This document shows, in pieces, positions 34,030 through 41,990 of a stretch of 41,990 nucleotides of DNA. The DNA comes from an uncultured Prevotellaceae bacterium. Lineage in GTDB: Bacteria > Bacteroidota > Bacteroidia > Bacteroidales > Muribaculaceae. The stretch is taken from contig ONIL01000030.1 of the NCBI GenBank assembly GCA_900317835.1, forward strand, positions 1 to 41,990. Reading direction: 5' to 3'. A program made the translations under genes and the position numbers. The first letter of the stretch is position 1; each line of letters starts with the position of its first letter. The notes below the pieces were generated by a model that did not search any database, was not told the DNA's origin, and saw only the letters and a program-made list of their open reading frames with translations.

Positions 34030-35124
34030 TTACGATTCTTCGGTATCGCTACCACTGTGACGCCTATACCTTTTGACATCGGGAGCCAGTACAAAAATAG
34101 CGATAAAGGTACCAATGACGCCAGTCAATGCTATGAATATTAAGAAAAACAATATCCAGTCTTCTTGGGTTACATTCTGATATGCTTTAGGGAAAAGCTG
34201 ATTAACCTGTTTTGATGATTTCAGATAGATCAACCAGATTATTGATAAACAGACACTGATTGCCAGATCAATTATTACTAATGATGCTGGAGTGGTGATA
34301 AAGGATCTGATCAGAGAGATGATCGATATATAAAGCATACAAATCATCATTGCTTTACTCCAAAAAACTGCATCTGGATGGTGTTTAATCATTGTGTAAG
34401 CTGCATAAAAGAAAAATGCACCATAGAAAAATCTCATTATCATCAAGGCAAATGGTGACAATTCCACGTTTGAAAAAGTCAATTCTGCTGGAGCGACCAA
34501 AGAATAATCCATACTCTGTGATGTTACTAATTGGATAATTACAATAGCGATCTGAGCAGTTCCTATTAACAATAACATAATGACAAACACAAGAAGCCAA
34601 CCCTTTATGTTGCCAGAGGGTTTAATCACAGCCTTTTCCTCATCGGAAGGGCCTTCGCTTAATGTTTCGGGGACTTCTACGACTGGCAATCCCAACTCCT
34701 CTGACAACAAGTTGTTCATTTCTGCGAGGAACGTTAAATCGCTATCGTAATATTTGACCTTGATTTTTTCATATAATTTATTTTTGCGTTCATCCTTTCC
34801 ATCATCATGGCCAGGATGTAGTTTCAGCGCCAGTTGACAAAAAATCTTGTTACATTGTTTTTTGACCTCAAACTCTTCTTGAGTCAAGAAATCTTTATAG
34901 TCTTCATAGGCGATATCAGAGCTATAAACTTCTTGAATAGCGTGATCTAAATCATTATACAAAACCACAACCTTAACAAAACTTGTGCCAAACTCAGTGC
35001 CAACGCTATCGCCAATAATTCTTGAGTTTATGTCACAAGCATCAAGGGTGCCCTTGACGATTTCAGCATCTATGGGTTTTGCAAAACTGTCAAAAATGAC
35101 ATATTTTCCTTCTTCGTTACTCAT
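34030..35124 (-). CDS. Membrane protein: DUF2007-like and J-like N-terminus with DUF2569-like transmembrane region
   Basis: A 364-aa protein. Residues 8-60 (FAKPIDAEIVKGTLDACDIN) follow the DUF2007 'signal transducing' pattern. Residues about 92-135 (LALKLHPGHDDGKDERKN, then KIKVKYYDSD) resemble J-domain helices II-III, with HPG where DnaJ has HPD. After an acidic linker there are five hydrophobic helices (about 177-200, 225-250, 262-283, 290-310 and 335-355) of the DUF2569 type, starting KGWLLVFVIMLLL. All three assignments are by pattern only. It is transcribed from a housekeeping promoter, separately from the CHAT gene. Confidence 0.6.
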   Translation of the reverse strand: MSNEEGKYVIFDSFAKPIDAEIVKGTLDACDINSRIIGDSVGTEFGTSFVKVVVLYNDLDHAIQEVYSSDIAYEDYKDFLTQEEFEVKKQCNKIFCQLALKLHPGHDDGKDERKNKLYEKIKVKYYDSDLTFLAEMNNLLSEELGLPVVEVPETLSEGPSDEEKAVIKPSGNIKGWLLVFVIMLLLIGTAQIAIVIIQLVTSQSMDYSLVAPAELTFSNVELSPFALMIMRFFYGAFFFYAAYTMIKHHPDAVFWSKAMMICMLYISIISLIRSFITTPASLVIIDLAISVCLSIIWLIYLKSSKQVNQLFPKAYQNVTQEDWILFFLIFIALTGVIGTFIAIFVLAPDVKRYRRHSGSDTEES

Positions 35125-35243
35125 AATATCAATTGTTAAGATGTTAATAATAAATTTCTTTCTATCGAGGTTTGTATTTTCTCCAGGACACTAACGAAGA
35201 TTGTGCTGTATTCGTCTTATGCAGTGTCTTTATTAGTCGCTGA

Positions 35244-35273
35244 CAAAGTTATTAATTTTTTACTATTGAGCAA
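35244..35273 (-). promoter_or_regulatory. Promoter of the DUF2569-like gene
   Basis: Minus-strand TAACTTTG (35244-35251) with TTG (35271-35273) 19 nt upstream; leader of about 115 nt. Confidence 0.55.
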
Positions 35274-35332
35274 AATGAGTTCTCACGAAAATGGCTACAA
35301 AAGATCTTGATTCCTGTCATCGGAATGTGTGG

Positions 35333-37372
35333 TTAACGTCCATCTCCAGAATTGGAGATTCTCAATACCTGGTCGTGATTGTCTATCTCGATGCGTCCCA
35401 GTCGGCTGAGTACAGTTTGACCGAGCAGGAGTGGGGCCTTTTGGTTGCGGACGACGGAGGCTCTGACGTTCTTGAGGTTGAAATCACCGAAGTCAACGCT
35501 CTTCAAGTTGATGACGGTGCCGACACTGATGTCTCCGTTGGCATCAACAAATCGCTGGCTTCCGATAACATCGCTGCTTGAGAGGTAACCATTCTTCATC
35601 ATGAAGTTGGCTTCGACCAGGGAAATACTAACATCGCAGGCACCGGTGTCGAACACGAAGTGAAGCGGCAAACCGTTTATCTGGCATTTGACGGTGCATA
35701 CACCGCTCTCCTTGGTGAAGGGAACTTCACCGACCTTTAGCTCGGCTGGCTCCTTAGTGACCACACCAGGTTGGTTGTCCTGTTTATGCAATGCCATATG
35801 CCTCTCAATGAGCTGCTTGTATTCCTCGCTGTCACGAATGAAGTCAAGATAGGAATCCCGTTCAAAATGGGCGAAACGGTGATATCCCATTTCGAGTGCT
35901 TTTTCGAGGAACTTCAAAGCATTGGCTTTGTCCTGCATTCTGGAGTATAGGCATGCAGCGTCGTAATAGTTGCCGGCGTCGGTGCTATCACGAGAGATGG
36001 CAACGTTCAATTCTTCAATGGCTTTGTCATTTTGACCCAGTCCTTGATAAGCAAGGTATCTGCAATCATACTCATCCTGGTTAATCTCGAGTTCAATGGC
36101 CTTCTTGTAATCGGCTTCGGCCAGGTCAAGTTTGCCTTGTTTGAAATAGACGTCGCCACGGGTACAGTACGTGTAGGCATACAACGGATCCAGAACGATT
36201 GACATGGACAGGTCTTCAACAGCTCCTTCGTGATCACCGTTCAGTTCTTTGTACCAGCCCCGACGGTACCAACCCCAAGCATAGTCAGGTTCCTCTTTGA
36301 GCAGCTGATCCCATTCGGCAATCGACAATTCTGCTTTCCCCATTTCATAATAGATGTTGGCCCTGTACATCCTGCTATAGAAGTCGGTGCTGTCGAGATT
36401 CAGCGACTTGTTGATGTTGTCTAATGCCTGATCGAACTGGTTCAACTCGAGATAACAGAGTGCGATGTTTTGATAGCCTATCGGAGAAACGTCGATGTCG
36501 ATCGCCTCAGTATAGCTCTGAATGGCCTTTTGGTACTGTTTGTTCTCCTCATAGATGAGCCCACTTAAGTAGGGCCACATGGGCGAATTGGGCGACTTCG
36601 CTGCCTGTACTTTAAGTTTTGAGAGCAGGATAGTCAGTCCAGGCTCTTTGATTGTAGTCGCCAACGACAATGCTTTCTGATCCCATGCCAGCGTAATGGC
36701 CGAGATGATGTCGTCTGCGACCTGATCCCATTTTTCAAGGCCCATATACGCTTCGGCGCGCAAAGCGTAACTCGAGGAATTGCCGCTATTTAGTCTGACT
36801 GCATAATCCAGATGTTTAACGGCATTATCCCATCGTTTTTGGATGTTGGCAATTTGACCAAGACCCAGATATCCCAGAACGTTGCCAGGTTCTAAAGCAA
36901 TGATTTTTCGGTAGTCCGCATCAGCGAGGTCATACTTTTTCTGCTCAACATAAATCTGGGCACGGTCATAGAGCAGAAATGTATTCTTGGGTGCGATGTG
37001 GATTGCTGTGGAATAATCTTCTACAGTCTTAATGGTGTCTTTAAGAATTAGGTACACCTTAGCTCGTGTTGTGAGGCCAAATACCATATATTCGGTATCC
37101 TTTTTCGGCAGATACTTGAGTGCTTTGTCAGCAGCAGTCAGGGCCATGCCATATTCCTTCATGTCAAACCTGACTTTAGCGATCCAGGAGAATGCATACC
37201 CGTTTTTAGGATTCTCAGTCAACTCCCGATTGAGGTAATCAAGTGCTTCTGAGATATTCTCATTTTGGACGGCTTCAACACCACGGAGATAGTTGTAGGA
37301 TTCGGGACGCTTTTGTGCATAAGTTGTAATGTTGATTAGCAACAGCACGATAATCAATAGTTTTGGTCTCAT
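35333..37372 (-). CDS. Exported TPR protein with C-terminal retropepsin-like aspartyl protease, sigma-regulon member
   Basis: A 679-aa protein with a signal peptide (MRPKLLIIVLLLINITTYAQ). About thirteen TPR units of 34 residues (about 25-530) are of the ordinary type (YCTRGDVYFKQGKLDLAEAD). The C-terminus (about 545-679) is a single retropepsin-like domain. It has HFVFDTGACDVSIS (catalytic Asp575-Thr-Gly) and PLLLGQTVLSRLGRIEID, the flap-distal Gly motif. Such proteases act as dimers; this one would act in the periplasm. The gene carries its own copy of the regulon promoter (37436-37465), so it is an output of the system, unlike the CHAT proteases. Confidence 0.85.
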   Translation of the reverse strand: MRPKLLIIVLLLINITTYAQKRPESYNYLRGVEAVQNENISEALDYLNRELTENPKNGYAFSWIAKVRFDMKEYGMALTAADKALKYLPKKDTEYMVFGLTTRAKVYLILKDTIKTVEDYSTAIHIAPKNTFLLYDRAQIYVEQKKYDLADADYRKIIALEPGNVLGYLGLGQIANIQKRWDNAVKHLDYAVRLNSGNSSSYALRAEAYMGLEKWDQVADDIISAITLAWDQKALSLATTIKEPGLTILLSKLKVQAAKSPNSPMWPYLSGLIYEENKQYQKAIQSYTEAIDIDVSPIGYQNIALCYLELNQFDQALDNINKSLNLDSTDFYSRMYRANIYYEMGKAELSIAEWDQLLKEEPDYAWGWYRRGWYKELNGDHEGAVEDLSMSIVLDPLYAYTYCTRGDVYFKQGKLDLAEADYKKAIELEINQDEYDCRYLAYQGLGQNDKAIEELNVAISRDSTDAGNYYDAACLYSRMQDKANALKFLEKALEMGYHRFAHFERDSYLDFIRDSEEYKQLIERHMALHKQDNQPGVVTKEPAELKVGEVPFTKESGVCTVKCQINGLPLHFVFDTGACDVSISLVEANFMMKNGYLSSSDVIGSQRFVDANGDISVGTVINLKSVDFGDFNLKNVRASVVRNQKAPLLLGQTVLSRLGRIEIDNHDQVLRISNSGDGR

Positions 37373-37435
37373 TTGTTTGATGATTTTGAGTTATTGTTTG
37401 TGAGTTATTGTACAGCTTGTAGTCTGTGTTCATTT

Positions 37436-37465
37436 ATTGATACCGATTTTGGCAGATTGTAAACA
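37436..37465 (-). promoter_or_regulatory. Shared regulon promoter element (TPR-retropepsin gene)
   Basis: Minus-strand TGTTTACAAT (37456-37465), 11 nt, GGTATCAAT (37436-37444), 63 nt before the start codon. Most divergent of the seven copies. Confidence 0.7.
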
Positions 37466-37476
37466 TCATTTTCGTG

Positions 37477-37509
37477 AAAAAAAAGAGAACGGCCGGTGAA
37501 GCCGTTCTC
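37477..37509 (-). terminator. Terminator of the recombinase operon
   Basis: Perfect 9-bp stem GAGAACGGC/GCCGTTCTC (37485-37493 with 37501-37509) followed on the minus strand by eight T. It separates the mobile-type genes from the regulon promoter just beyond it. Confidence 0.85.
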
Positions 37510-37532
37510 GATGAATCACAGGGATTATTGAA

Positions 37533-37766
37533 TCAGAAGCGATATCTCGGTTTTAGTCGTTTTACTTTGATACTTTGGGCATTGGGATATTTCCTCCATG
37601 CTTTTAAGTAGGCCCATAAACGATTGCTTGCCATAAGTCTAATGGTGATTGTCTTGTTGTTAACTTTCACCGTTACCTCATACTCATTGTAGAAAGGCAT
37701 GGGGCAAGGGTCAACGAATATCACGTCTGGCCACCATTTCAATAGTTTCTCTAAAATCTTTTTCAT
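37533..37766 (-). CDS. Small hypothetical protein in the recombinase operon
   Basis: A 77-aa basic protein (MKKILEKLLKWWPDVIFVDP onward, ending RLKPRYRF). Its start codon overlaps the recombinase stop as ATGA, so it is translationally coupled. No known family; a role with the recombinase is possible. Confidence 0.6.
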   Translation of the reverse strand: MKKILEKLLKWWPDVIFVDPCPMPFYNEYEVTVKVNNKTITIRLMASNRLWAYLKAWRKYPNAQSIKVKRLKPRYRF

Positions 37767-38410
37767 CTTACAAATTGGTTTTTGATTCTTTGTACTGTTG
37801 ATATAGAGCAGCCGGTAAGTTTCGCCGTGTTTCTGATGGAGTATCCTCGTTTCAGCAGCGATATAACCTCCTTATACTCCTCTCTCTTCTTATCCTCGCT
37901 CTTGATACTCCCGGTTTTGCGTCCGAGTTTTCCACCGTTCATCACATATTGGGCACGTCCGGAGTTTAGCCTGTATTGGATATTACTCCGTTCAATATTG
38001 CCCATCTCAGCTAACACGGTGATGAGAATGGACGCGATAGGATTCACTTCTCCATTGGGTTGTAGCGAGTAGATGCCAAGGTTCTGTATGTAAACCGATA
38101 CCTTAGCCTCATGAAGTTGTTCCAGGGATTTCAATACTTGTAGCGTTGATCTCCCCAGGCGACTCAATTCTGATAGCAAAAGGAAATCAATATTGTTCCC
38201 GGTGCAGAAGTCCAAGCACTCGGTCAGGACTTGTCTTTCCTCATTTTTCTTTGCTCCAGAAATATGCTCCTCGTAGATTTTCACGATTTCCATATTCTGG
38301 GCTTTACAATGTTTTCTTAAGTCTGTAATTTGCCGTGATGTATCCTGTCTGTCATTTTCTGAACTCACTCGGGCATAGATCACAGCTCTCTTTGGTTCGT
38401 TTGTTTCCAT
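37763..38410 (-). CDS. Serine recombinase (resolvase/invertase family)
   Basis: A 215-aa site-specific recombinase. The N-terminal catalytic domain starts AVIYARVSSENDRQ with nucleophile Ser16, and LLLSELSRLGRSTLQVLKSL is the conserved active-site arginine region. The long helix follows (LITVLAEMGNIERSNIQYRL), then a C-terminal helix-turn-helix (RNTAKLTGCSISTVQRIKNQ). This is the short resolvase/invertase size, not a large phage integrase. It probably inverts or resolves DNA of the mobile region to the right. Its recombination site was not identified. Confidence 0.88.
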   Translation of the reverse strand: METNEPKRAVIYARVSSENDRQDTSRQITDLRKHCKAQNMEIVKIYEEHISGAKKNEERQVLTECLDFCTGNNIDFLLLSELSRLGRSTLQVLKSLEQLHEAKVSVYIQNLGIYSLQPNGEVNPIASILITVLAEMGNIERSNIQYRLNSGRAQYVMNGGKLGRKTGSIKSEDKKREEYKEVISLLKRGYSIRNTAKLTGCSISTVQRIKNQFVR

Positions 38411-38562
38411 TTTAGTCTTTGATAAAAATGGTTACACAAAAAGGGTGTATTCATTGGCCCTTGCAGACTTTTTTGAACACACCCATTATTTGAATACATC
38501 AGCCGGTTTCAAGGGGTGGTTTGGCTGGTGTCGCTCTCACATACATTCAATTCTGTGATAAA

Positions 38563-38763
38563 TCATTTTCTTTTGTTTTTGTTGATTTCATTGATGAGCC
38601 TTCGGTTAAGAGCATTGAGTGCCTTATACAACCGATTATAGCTCTTTTCATACTTGGTGCCTTGGAGTCTTAGCCCGGCACTCACGAGATCATTACCGGC
38701 ATTGTAGATATCCTTTTGAGCCAGTCGTAATTCTCTCAGTCGATCTTCTTCTGTAAAAATCAT
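38563..38763 (-). CDS. Small hypothetical helical protein
   Basis: 66 aa, highly charged and predicted helical (EEDRLRELRLAQKDIYNAGN). The stop lies 152 nt from the recombinase start; the spacer 38411-38562 shows nothing clear. No family recognised. Confidence 0.5.
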   Translation of the reverse strand: MIFTEEDRLRELRLAQKDIYNAGNDLVSAGLRLQGTKYEKSYNRLYKALNALNRRLINEINKNKRK

Positions 38764-38770
38764 AATGCGT

Positions 38771-39004
38771 TCAGTTTAAGTAAGTGTTGTTTACTACGGT
38801 TTTGTAATAGCTACCGGGGGAAGGGATCCTTACTTTCTTGAAAACCATCTTCCACCATTCGCTTTTTAAGTCAGGTTTCTCGTTCATCAGCATTTCCACT
38901 ATTGCAGGATGAATGGGGAAACAGTACTGGAGTGCCCTTTTCTTACTTCCGTCGCTAAGGGAATTCCAATACTTGATCGTCATTTTCTTTGTTTTCTGTG
39001 CCAT
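38771..39004 (-). CDS. Small hypothetical protein
   Basis: 77 aa, with an alternative start at Met8 (MTIKYWNSLSDGSKKRALQY). Aromatic and basic, no signal peptide. It lies 7 nt upstream of the 66-aa gene and is probably in the same transcript. No family recognised. Confidence 0.55.
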   Translation of the reverse strand: MAQKTKKMTIKYWNSLSDGSKKRALQYCFPIHPAIVEMLMNEKPDLKSEWWKMVFKKVRIPSPGSYYKTVVNNTYLN

Positions 39005-39021
39005 TGTTGTTTGTGATTTAT

Positions 39022-39060
39022 GAAGAAGGCCCCCACATGTTGAGTTTTGTGAGAGCCTTC
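39022..39060 (-). terminator. Possible terminator after the broken M20 peptidase gene
   Basis: GAAGGC/GCCTTC arms with inner CAC/GTG pairing; only a weak T-rich tail on the minus strand. Confidence 0.4.
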
Positions 39061-39066
39061 ATTCGG

Positions 39067-39971
39067 TTAATAATGTTTGTAATACTCGGCTTCTTCTTTA
39101 CCCCAAAAATCCAGATCAGCCTTTACAATCTCGTAAGTAGATTTTAGTTCTGTCCTGTCAAGTTTGGGATTGTGTTGTTGATAAGCAGCTTCTATCTCGC
39201 CAAAACTTAAATCTGGGTAACTCTGAAGTAACTCATACAGCTCATCATAATATTCGTAGAAATAATCGTCGAACCCATAGAATCCACCCATCTTGTAATC
39301 ATACTCGTGGGGATAGGTTTCGGTGCAGTTCAAAATGATATGCTCTACGAAGGATAAGCAATTAAGAAGGTCTCGTTTTACTATAAACTCGTGGTCTGAA
39401 TGTGGAGAATAATACCCGCAGCTTATATTCACGGCGCTGACAGCAAGACCATTCTCTTTAAGGGTCAGCACATCAGTCATCATTCCTTCCTCAAGATGAT
39501 AACCGAAAGCCTCATGTCCAGTAGCCTCAATAAATTCCTTAGAGGCTATTTCAGTGCTACAAATGCTGGCGATAAGGTCATTACTTCCTCTTCTGTCACA
39601 CTGAATCACAAATCTCACGTCCTTGAAGAAATCCATATTGGCTTTGCTACTTCCAATACATCCGACTTCTTCTCCAACGAAAAACGCTACTTTAAGGTTG
39701 TCGTATTTCATCAGACACTTCAGGCAGATCCATACACCATTTTTATCATCGGCGCCAAGTCCTTCAAGTCGTTTATTCTTGGGACTATAGCCGAAAATGA
39801 TGTCCTTGGTCTCGATAGCCTGAAAATCTCGTGAATGAATGCTTTGTACTTGATCTATGTGAGCGACCCTCCTGGGATATTGTTACGTATCCACCAAAGC
39901 AGAAATTTGATCATCTTCTGTTCCTTTCCACTCTTGCTGTGAATGGAATAAAGCTTTTTCAATAGTTTCAT
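39067..39971 (-). pseudogene. M20-family metallopeptidase broken by an internal deletion and frameshift
   Basis: The first piece starts at ATG 39971 (MKLLKKLYSIHSKSGKEQ...) and hits TAG at 39855-39857. The second piece is in another frame and picks up at VAHIDQVQ (about 39864). It continues through GADDKNG and the main open frame (39711-39067) with FFVGEEVGCIGS, QCDRRGSND and SPHSDHEF. These are the M20 metal-ligand and catalytic positions (HxD, D, EE, D, H). Related peptidases have several tens of residues between the N-terminal helices and the HxD motif. Here they are missing, so a deletion with frame change is likely. The fragment from Met at 39711 lacks the first ligands and is unlikely to be active. 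Confidence 0.7.
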
Positions 39972-39977
39972 ATCTCA

Positions 39978-41570
39978 CTAAACTTCGATAAGAGCCTCCT
40001 CCTCGATTTTCATATCAAGGGGAAGTTCGGATTGTTCATTAATCTCGTCATACAGTTGGTCGCCTATACGGAACAGGATTTCACAGTTCACAAAGACATC
40101 CACCATTTCGATGCATACATTTTGTGGTTCGTAGATACTGAGTTCTGAGTTCCAAGCATTATAGGTTGTGAGATCCTCAGCGTTTTCATAATATTTTGAA
40201 TCCAACGCTGAATAAAACCAGTTGTCCTTTTTAAACTGGAGTTCGGCATTCTCACGGCACTTCTGACAGCAATAATGTTCACCGGTAATCTCGCTGTAAA
40301 AGAGTTCATCAGCATAATACTCCGGTGAAAGCATAGTACCTCCACACTCAGGACAGTCATCAAGATCATCCTCAGTATGATAGTAATTATCATTCCAATA
40401 AGTGAAGTCCTCCATGCAGTCCGAATCACAGGTAATTTCGCTACCGTGATAGAATACATCCGTGATTTCATACGCATCTCGGTCCTGATATTCTGCATAG
40501 TACATCTCCTCGTCATCATCTTCCAATTGCCCATTAGTGGTATCGAGGTTATACGAGTAATCCACATCGGTATAGTTATATGCGATATTGGAATTGAGAT
40601 TGTAATACTTGAAAGAATCCTGGTAACTGAGTTTGTCACCCCAATCCAAGTCACATTCGATATAGAACTTCTTATGTGAAAGTGAATTTCCTTCTACATC
40701 GACAAAGCCTCTTGAATTTCCACAATCGGCCCCTACGATTTTATAGCCATCGATTTCTCCGGCTTTAATGAGGGCATCTACAAGGGCTCTCTTAAGAATG
40801 TCGCTCTGGTCCTTAGCATACTGACGTTCTGCAAGTCTCCAAATCTTGTCCTCTTCATCATGTACCTCAGTGAAGATGATACAACGGGCAAGAATAATCC
40901 CGTCATCTCCCACAAGACGAGCAGCTTTAGCCTTCACGCTGTCTCGATAGAAATTGTGAAAACCTCGGTCAATCATACACGAGTTCATTCCAGGAGAACA
41001 AGCCTCACCGGAATAGATCTCGGCAAAATCGTGATCTACAATCAAAGTGTAGTTGGGTAAGGTACCAGCAATGTAGACCTGCCAGTCTTGAGAAAATTCT
41101 TCACAAAGCCAAGTCTTAACCTGTTGTGAGAGTGCTTGTCCAATGTTAGTTTCATCGATGAGTTTGCTGTAAAAACGTCCAGCTTTCATCTTGAAAACTC
41201 CGTCATTGTTGTCGTGGTTGATATAGCGAACGAATGCTATTGAACCATCTTCTGGGATTCCGCGATATGAGTCTGTTTCATATACATCGCTGTGAAAAGT
41301 GGTCCCGTTCAAAACCACAGTATAGTCGAGGCCCTGATGAACCCCGGCATCTGCAATCATCTTCGTTAACGTGGTCTTCATCTCAGCCATACTCTTGATA
41401 GCCAGAAGTGACCAGTCATTACGTTCCCTGCAGTAAGCCCATACTGATTTACTCTTCAAAAGGGCAAGCAGGATTTTGTTTCTACGGCTCTTAACACCGT
41501 TTCCATGCTCCTGAATTCCGAATAGTTCCTGGAATTCCTGAGCGTTCTTGAATGATTGAATCTTGTTCAT
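39978..41570 (-). CDS. Large cytoplasmic protein with C-terminal zinc-binding cysteines, mobile-element type
   Basis: A 530-aa protein without signal peptide; I do not recognise a named family. The N-terminal half is mixed alpha/beta and basic (KSRRNKILLALLKSKSVWAY). The C-terminal third is very rich in Tyr, Asp and Glu and carries several cysteine pairs (CDSDCMED, DDCPECGGTM, HYCCQKCRENA), likely one or two zinc knuckles. Position beside recombinase and DUF3871-like genes suggests a plasmid, conjugative-element or phage accessory protein. It ends 6 nt before the start of the broken M20 gene. Confidence 0.6.
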   Translation of the reverse strand: MNKIQSFKNAQEFQELFGIQEHGNGVKSRRNKILLALLKSKSVWAYCRERNDWSLLAIKSMAEMKTTLTKMIADAGVHQGLDYTVVLNGTTFHSDVYETDSYRGIPEDGSIAFVRYINHDNNDGVFKMKAGRFYSKLIDETNIGQALSQQVKTWLCEEFSQDWQVYIAGTLPNYTLIVDHDFAEIYSGEACSPGMNSCMIDRGFHNFYRDSVKAKAARLVGDDGIILARCIIFTEVHDEEDKIWRLAERQYAKDQSDILKRALVDALIKAGEIDGYKIVGADCGNSRGFVDVEGNSLSHKKFYIECDLDWGDKLSYQDSFKYYNLNSNIAYNYTDVDYSYNLDTTNGQLEDDDEEMYYAEYQDRDAYEITDVFYHGSEITCDSDCMEDFTYWNDNYYHTEDDLDDCPECGGTMLSPEYYADELFYSEITGEHYCCQKCRENAELQFKKDNWFYSALDSKYYENAEDLTTYNAWNSELSIYEPQNVCIEMVDVFVNCEILFRIGDQLYDEINEQSELPLDMKIEEEALIEV

Positions 41571-41611
41571 TTTTCTAGTCTTTAAATTGTTGTTTGGTAA
41601 GTTGTTAAATG

Positions 41612-41648
41612 AAAAAAGGAGGACTCACGTGTAATTGTGAATCCTCCT
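41612..41648 (-). terminator. Terminator after the DUF3871-like gene
   Basis: AGGAGGACTCAC (41617-41628) pairs with GTGAATCCTCCT (41637-41648), with two mismatched positions, followed on the minus strand by six T. Confidence 0.7.
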
Positions 41649-41671
41649 CGGATCAAGGCTAATACGGCTGA

Positions 41672-41990
41672 TTAACTGATGAACCAGCTATACCCGGAAT
41701 CTTCGTCTCGCAGCCCTTCAGCTATGCCGAGACTCGTCGTAAGTGCATTGGCTTGTCTTGAAAGAAATGTGTCGATATAACTTCCCTTGCAGGCCCCCGT
41801 CAAAAGGTTGTAGAAATTCCACATACTGAGTTCGCCACCCCCGTTCACCTTGAAGTTGGGATCACGGTAATATTGGCGGGCTACACTGTTCACCATTGAA
41901 TCGGTAATCAGCATTTCAGGTATTCCCCTCTGAATCCTTTGGGGCAGGTAGTTATACAGACGCATTTTACCCAAGATAAGGGCAAATTGA
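41672..41990 (-). CDS. Partial DUF3871-like protein (N-terminus outside the window)
   Basis: The C-terminal part of a protein whose open frame runs through the right edge. The codons before the first possible start read FALILGKMRLYNYLPQ without a stop. SMWNFYNLLTGACKGSYIDT followed by FLSRQANALTTSLGIAEGL is the pattern I associate with the C-terminus of DUF3871 proteins of Bacteroidetes mobile elements. Function unknown. Confidence 0.55.
   Translation of the reverse strand, partial: QFALILGKMRLYNYLPQRIQRGIPEMLITDSMVNSVARQYYRDPNFKVNGGGELSMWNFYNLLTGACKGSYIDTFLSRQANALTTSLGIAEGLRDEDSGYSWFIS

Noticed and set aside
39400-39834. A 144-aa plus-strand open frame
   Set aside because: It is antisense to the M20 peptidase remnant, whose motifs are unmistakable on the minus strand.
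12168-41990. A direct repeat of the tRNA-Phe 3' end marking a right attachment site
   Set aside because: No copy was seen on reading through the region; it may lie beyond the window.

Overview
The window looks like a chromosome segment of a gut-type Bacteroidales (Muribaculaceae/Prevotella-like). The evidence is the TAnnTTTG -7 boxes with TTG about 20 bp upstream, BspA-type leucine-rich-repeat proteins ending in a dockerin-like double Ca-binding motif, a Bacteroidetes-style DUF2851 gene, and the many exported proteins and lipoproteins. The exact genus is inference.

Layout. (1) 1-12.2 kb is a mostly ordinary backbone: a BspA-like protein, an NlpC/P60 peptidase, a small lipoprotein, a family 2 glycosyltransferase, penicillin-binding protein 1A, two more BspA-like genes in tandem (the second broken in its dockerin), DUF2851 and tRNA-Phe(GAA). 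(2) 12.2-15.1 kb is an accessory stretch downstream of the tRNA: an unrecognised protein, a strongly structured candidate non-coding RNA with its own terminator, an SH3-domain secreted protein and a zinc-ribbon protein. (3) 15.1-37.5 kb is the striking part. It holds a caspase-like protease, an ECF-type sigma factor and a membrane protein with a putative anti-sigma N-terminus in one operon. Around them lie a stand-alone mini anti-sigma domain, an M50 (site-2-protease-like) membrane peptidase, two exported TPR-CHAT proteases, two von Willebrand A (VWA) proteins, a DUF3298 (RsiV-like) protein, an exported TPR-retropepsin and several unknown exported proteins. (4) 37.5-42 kb is mobile-element-like: a serine recombinase, small unknown genes, a broken M20 peptidase, a 530-aa protein and a partial DUF3871-like gene.

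How region 3 may work. Seven promoters share the element TGTTTACATT, an 11-12 nt spacer, and GTATWAA. They precede the VWA, unknown exported, mini anti-sigma, coiled-coil/VWA, lipoprotein/DUF3298 and TPR-retropepsin genes. I did not see this element elsewhere in the window. The caspase/sigma/anti-sigma operon, the M50 peptidase, both CHAT genes and the DUF2569 gene instead have ordinary TAnnTTTG boxes. The simplest model is a constitutively made signalling core (periplasmic caspase and CHAT proteases, transmembrane anti-sigma, M50 intramembrane protease, ECF sigma) that switches on a dedicated envelope regulon, including a small soluble anti-sigma as feedback. The parts and promoters are seen in the sequence; the wiring is inference.
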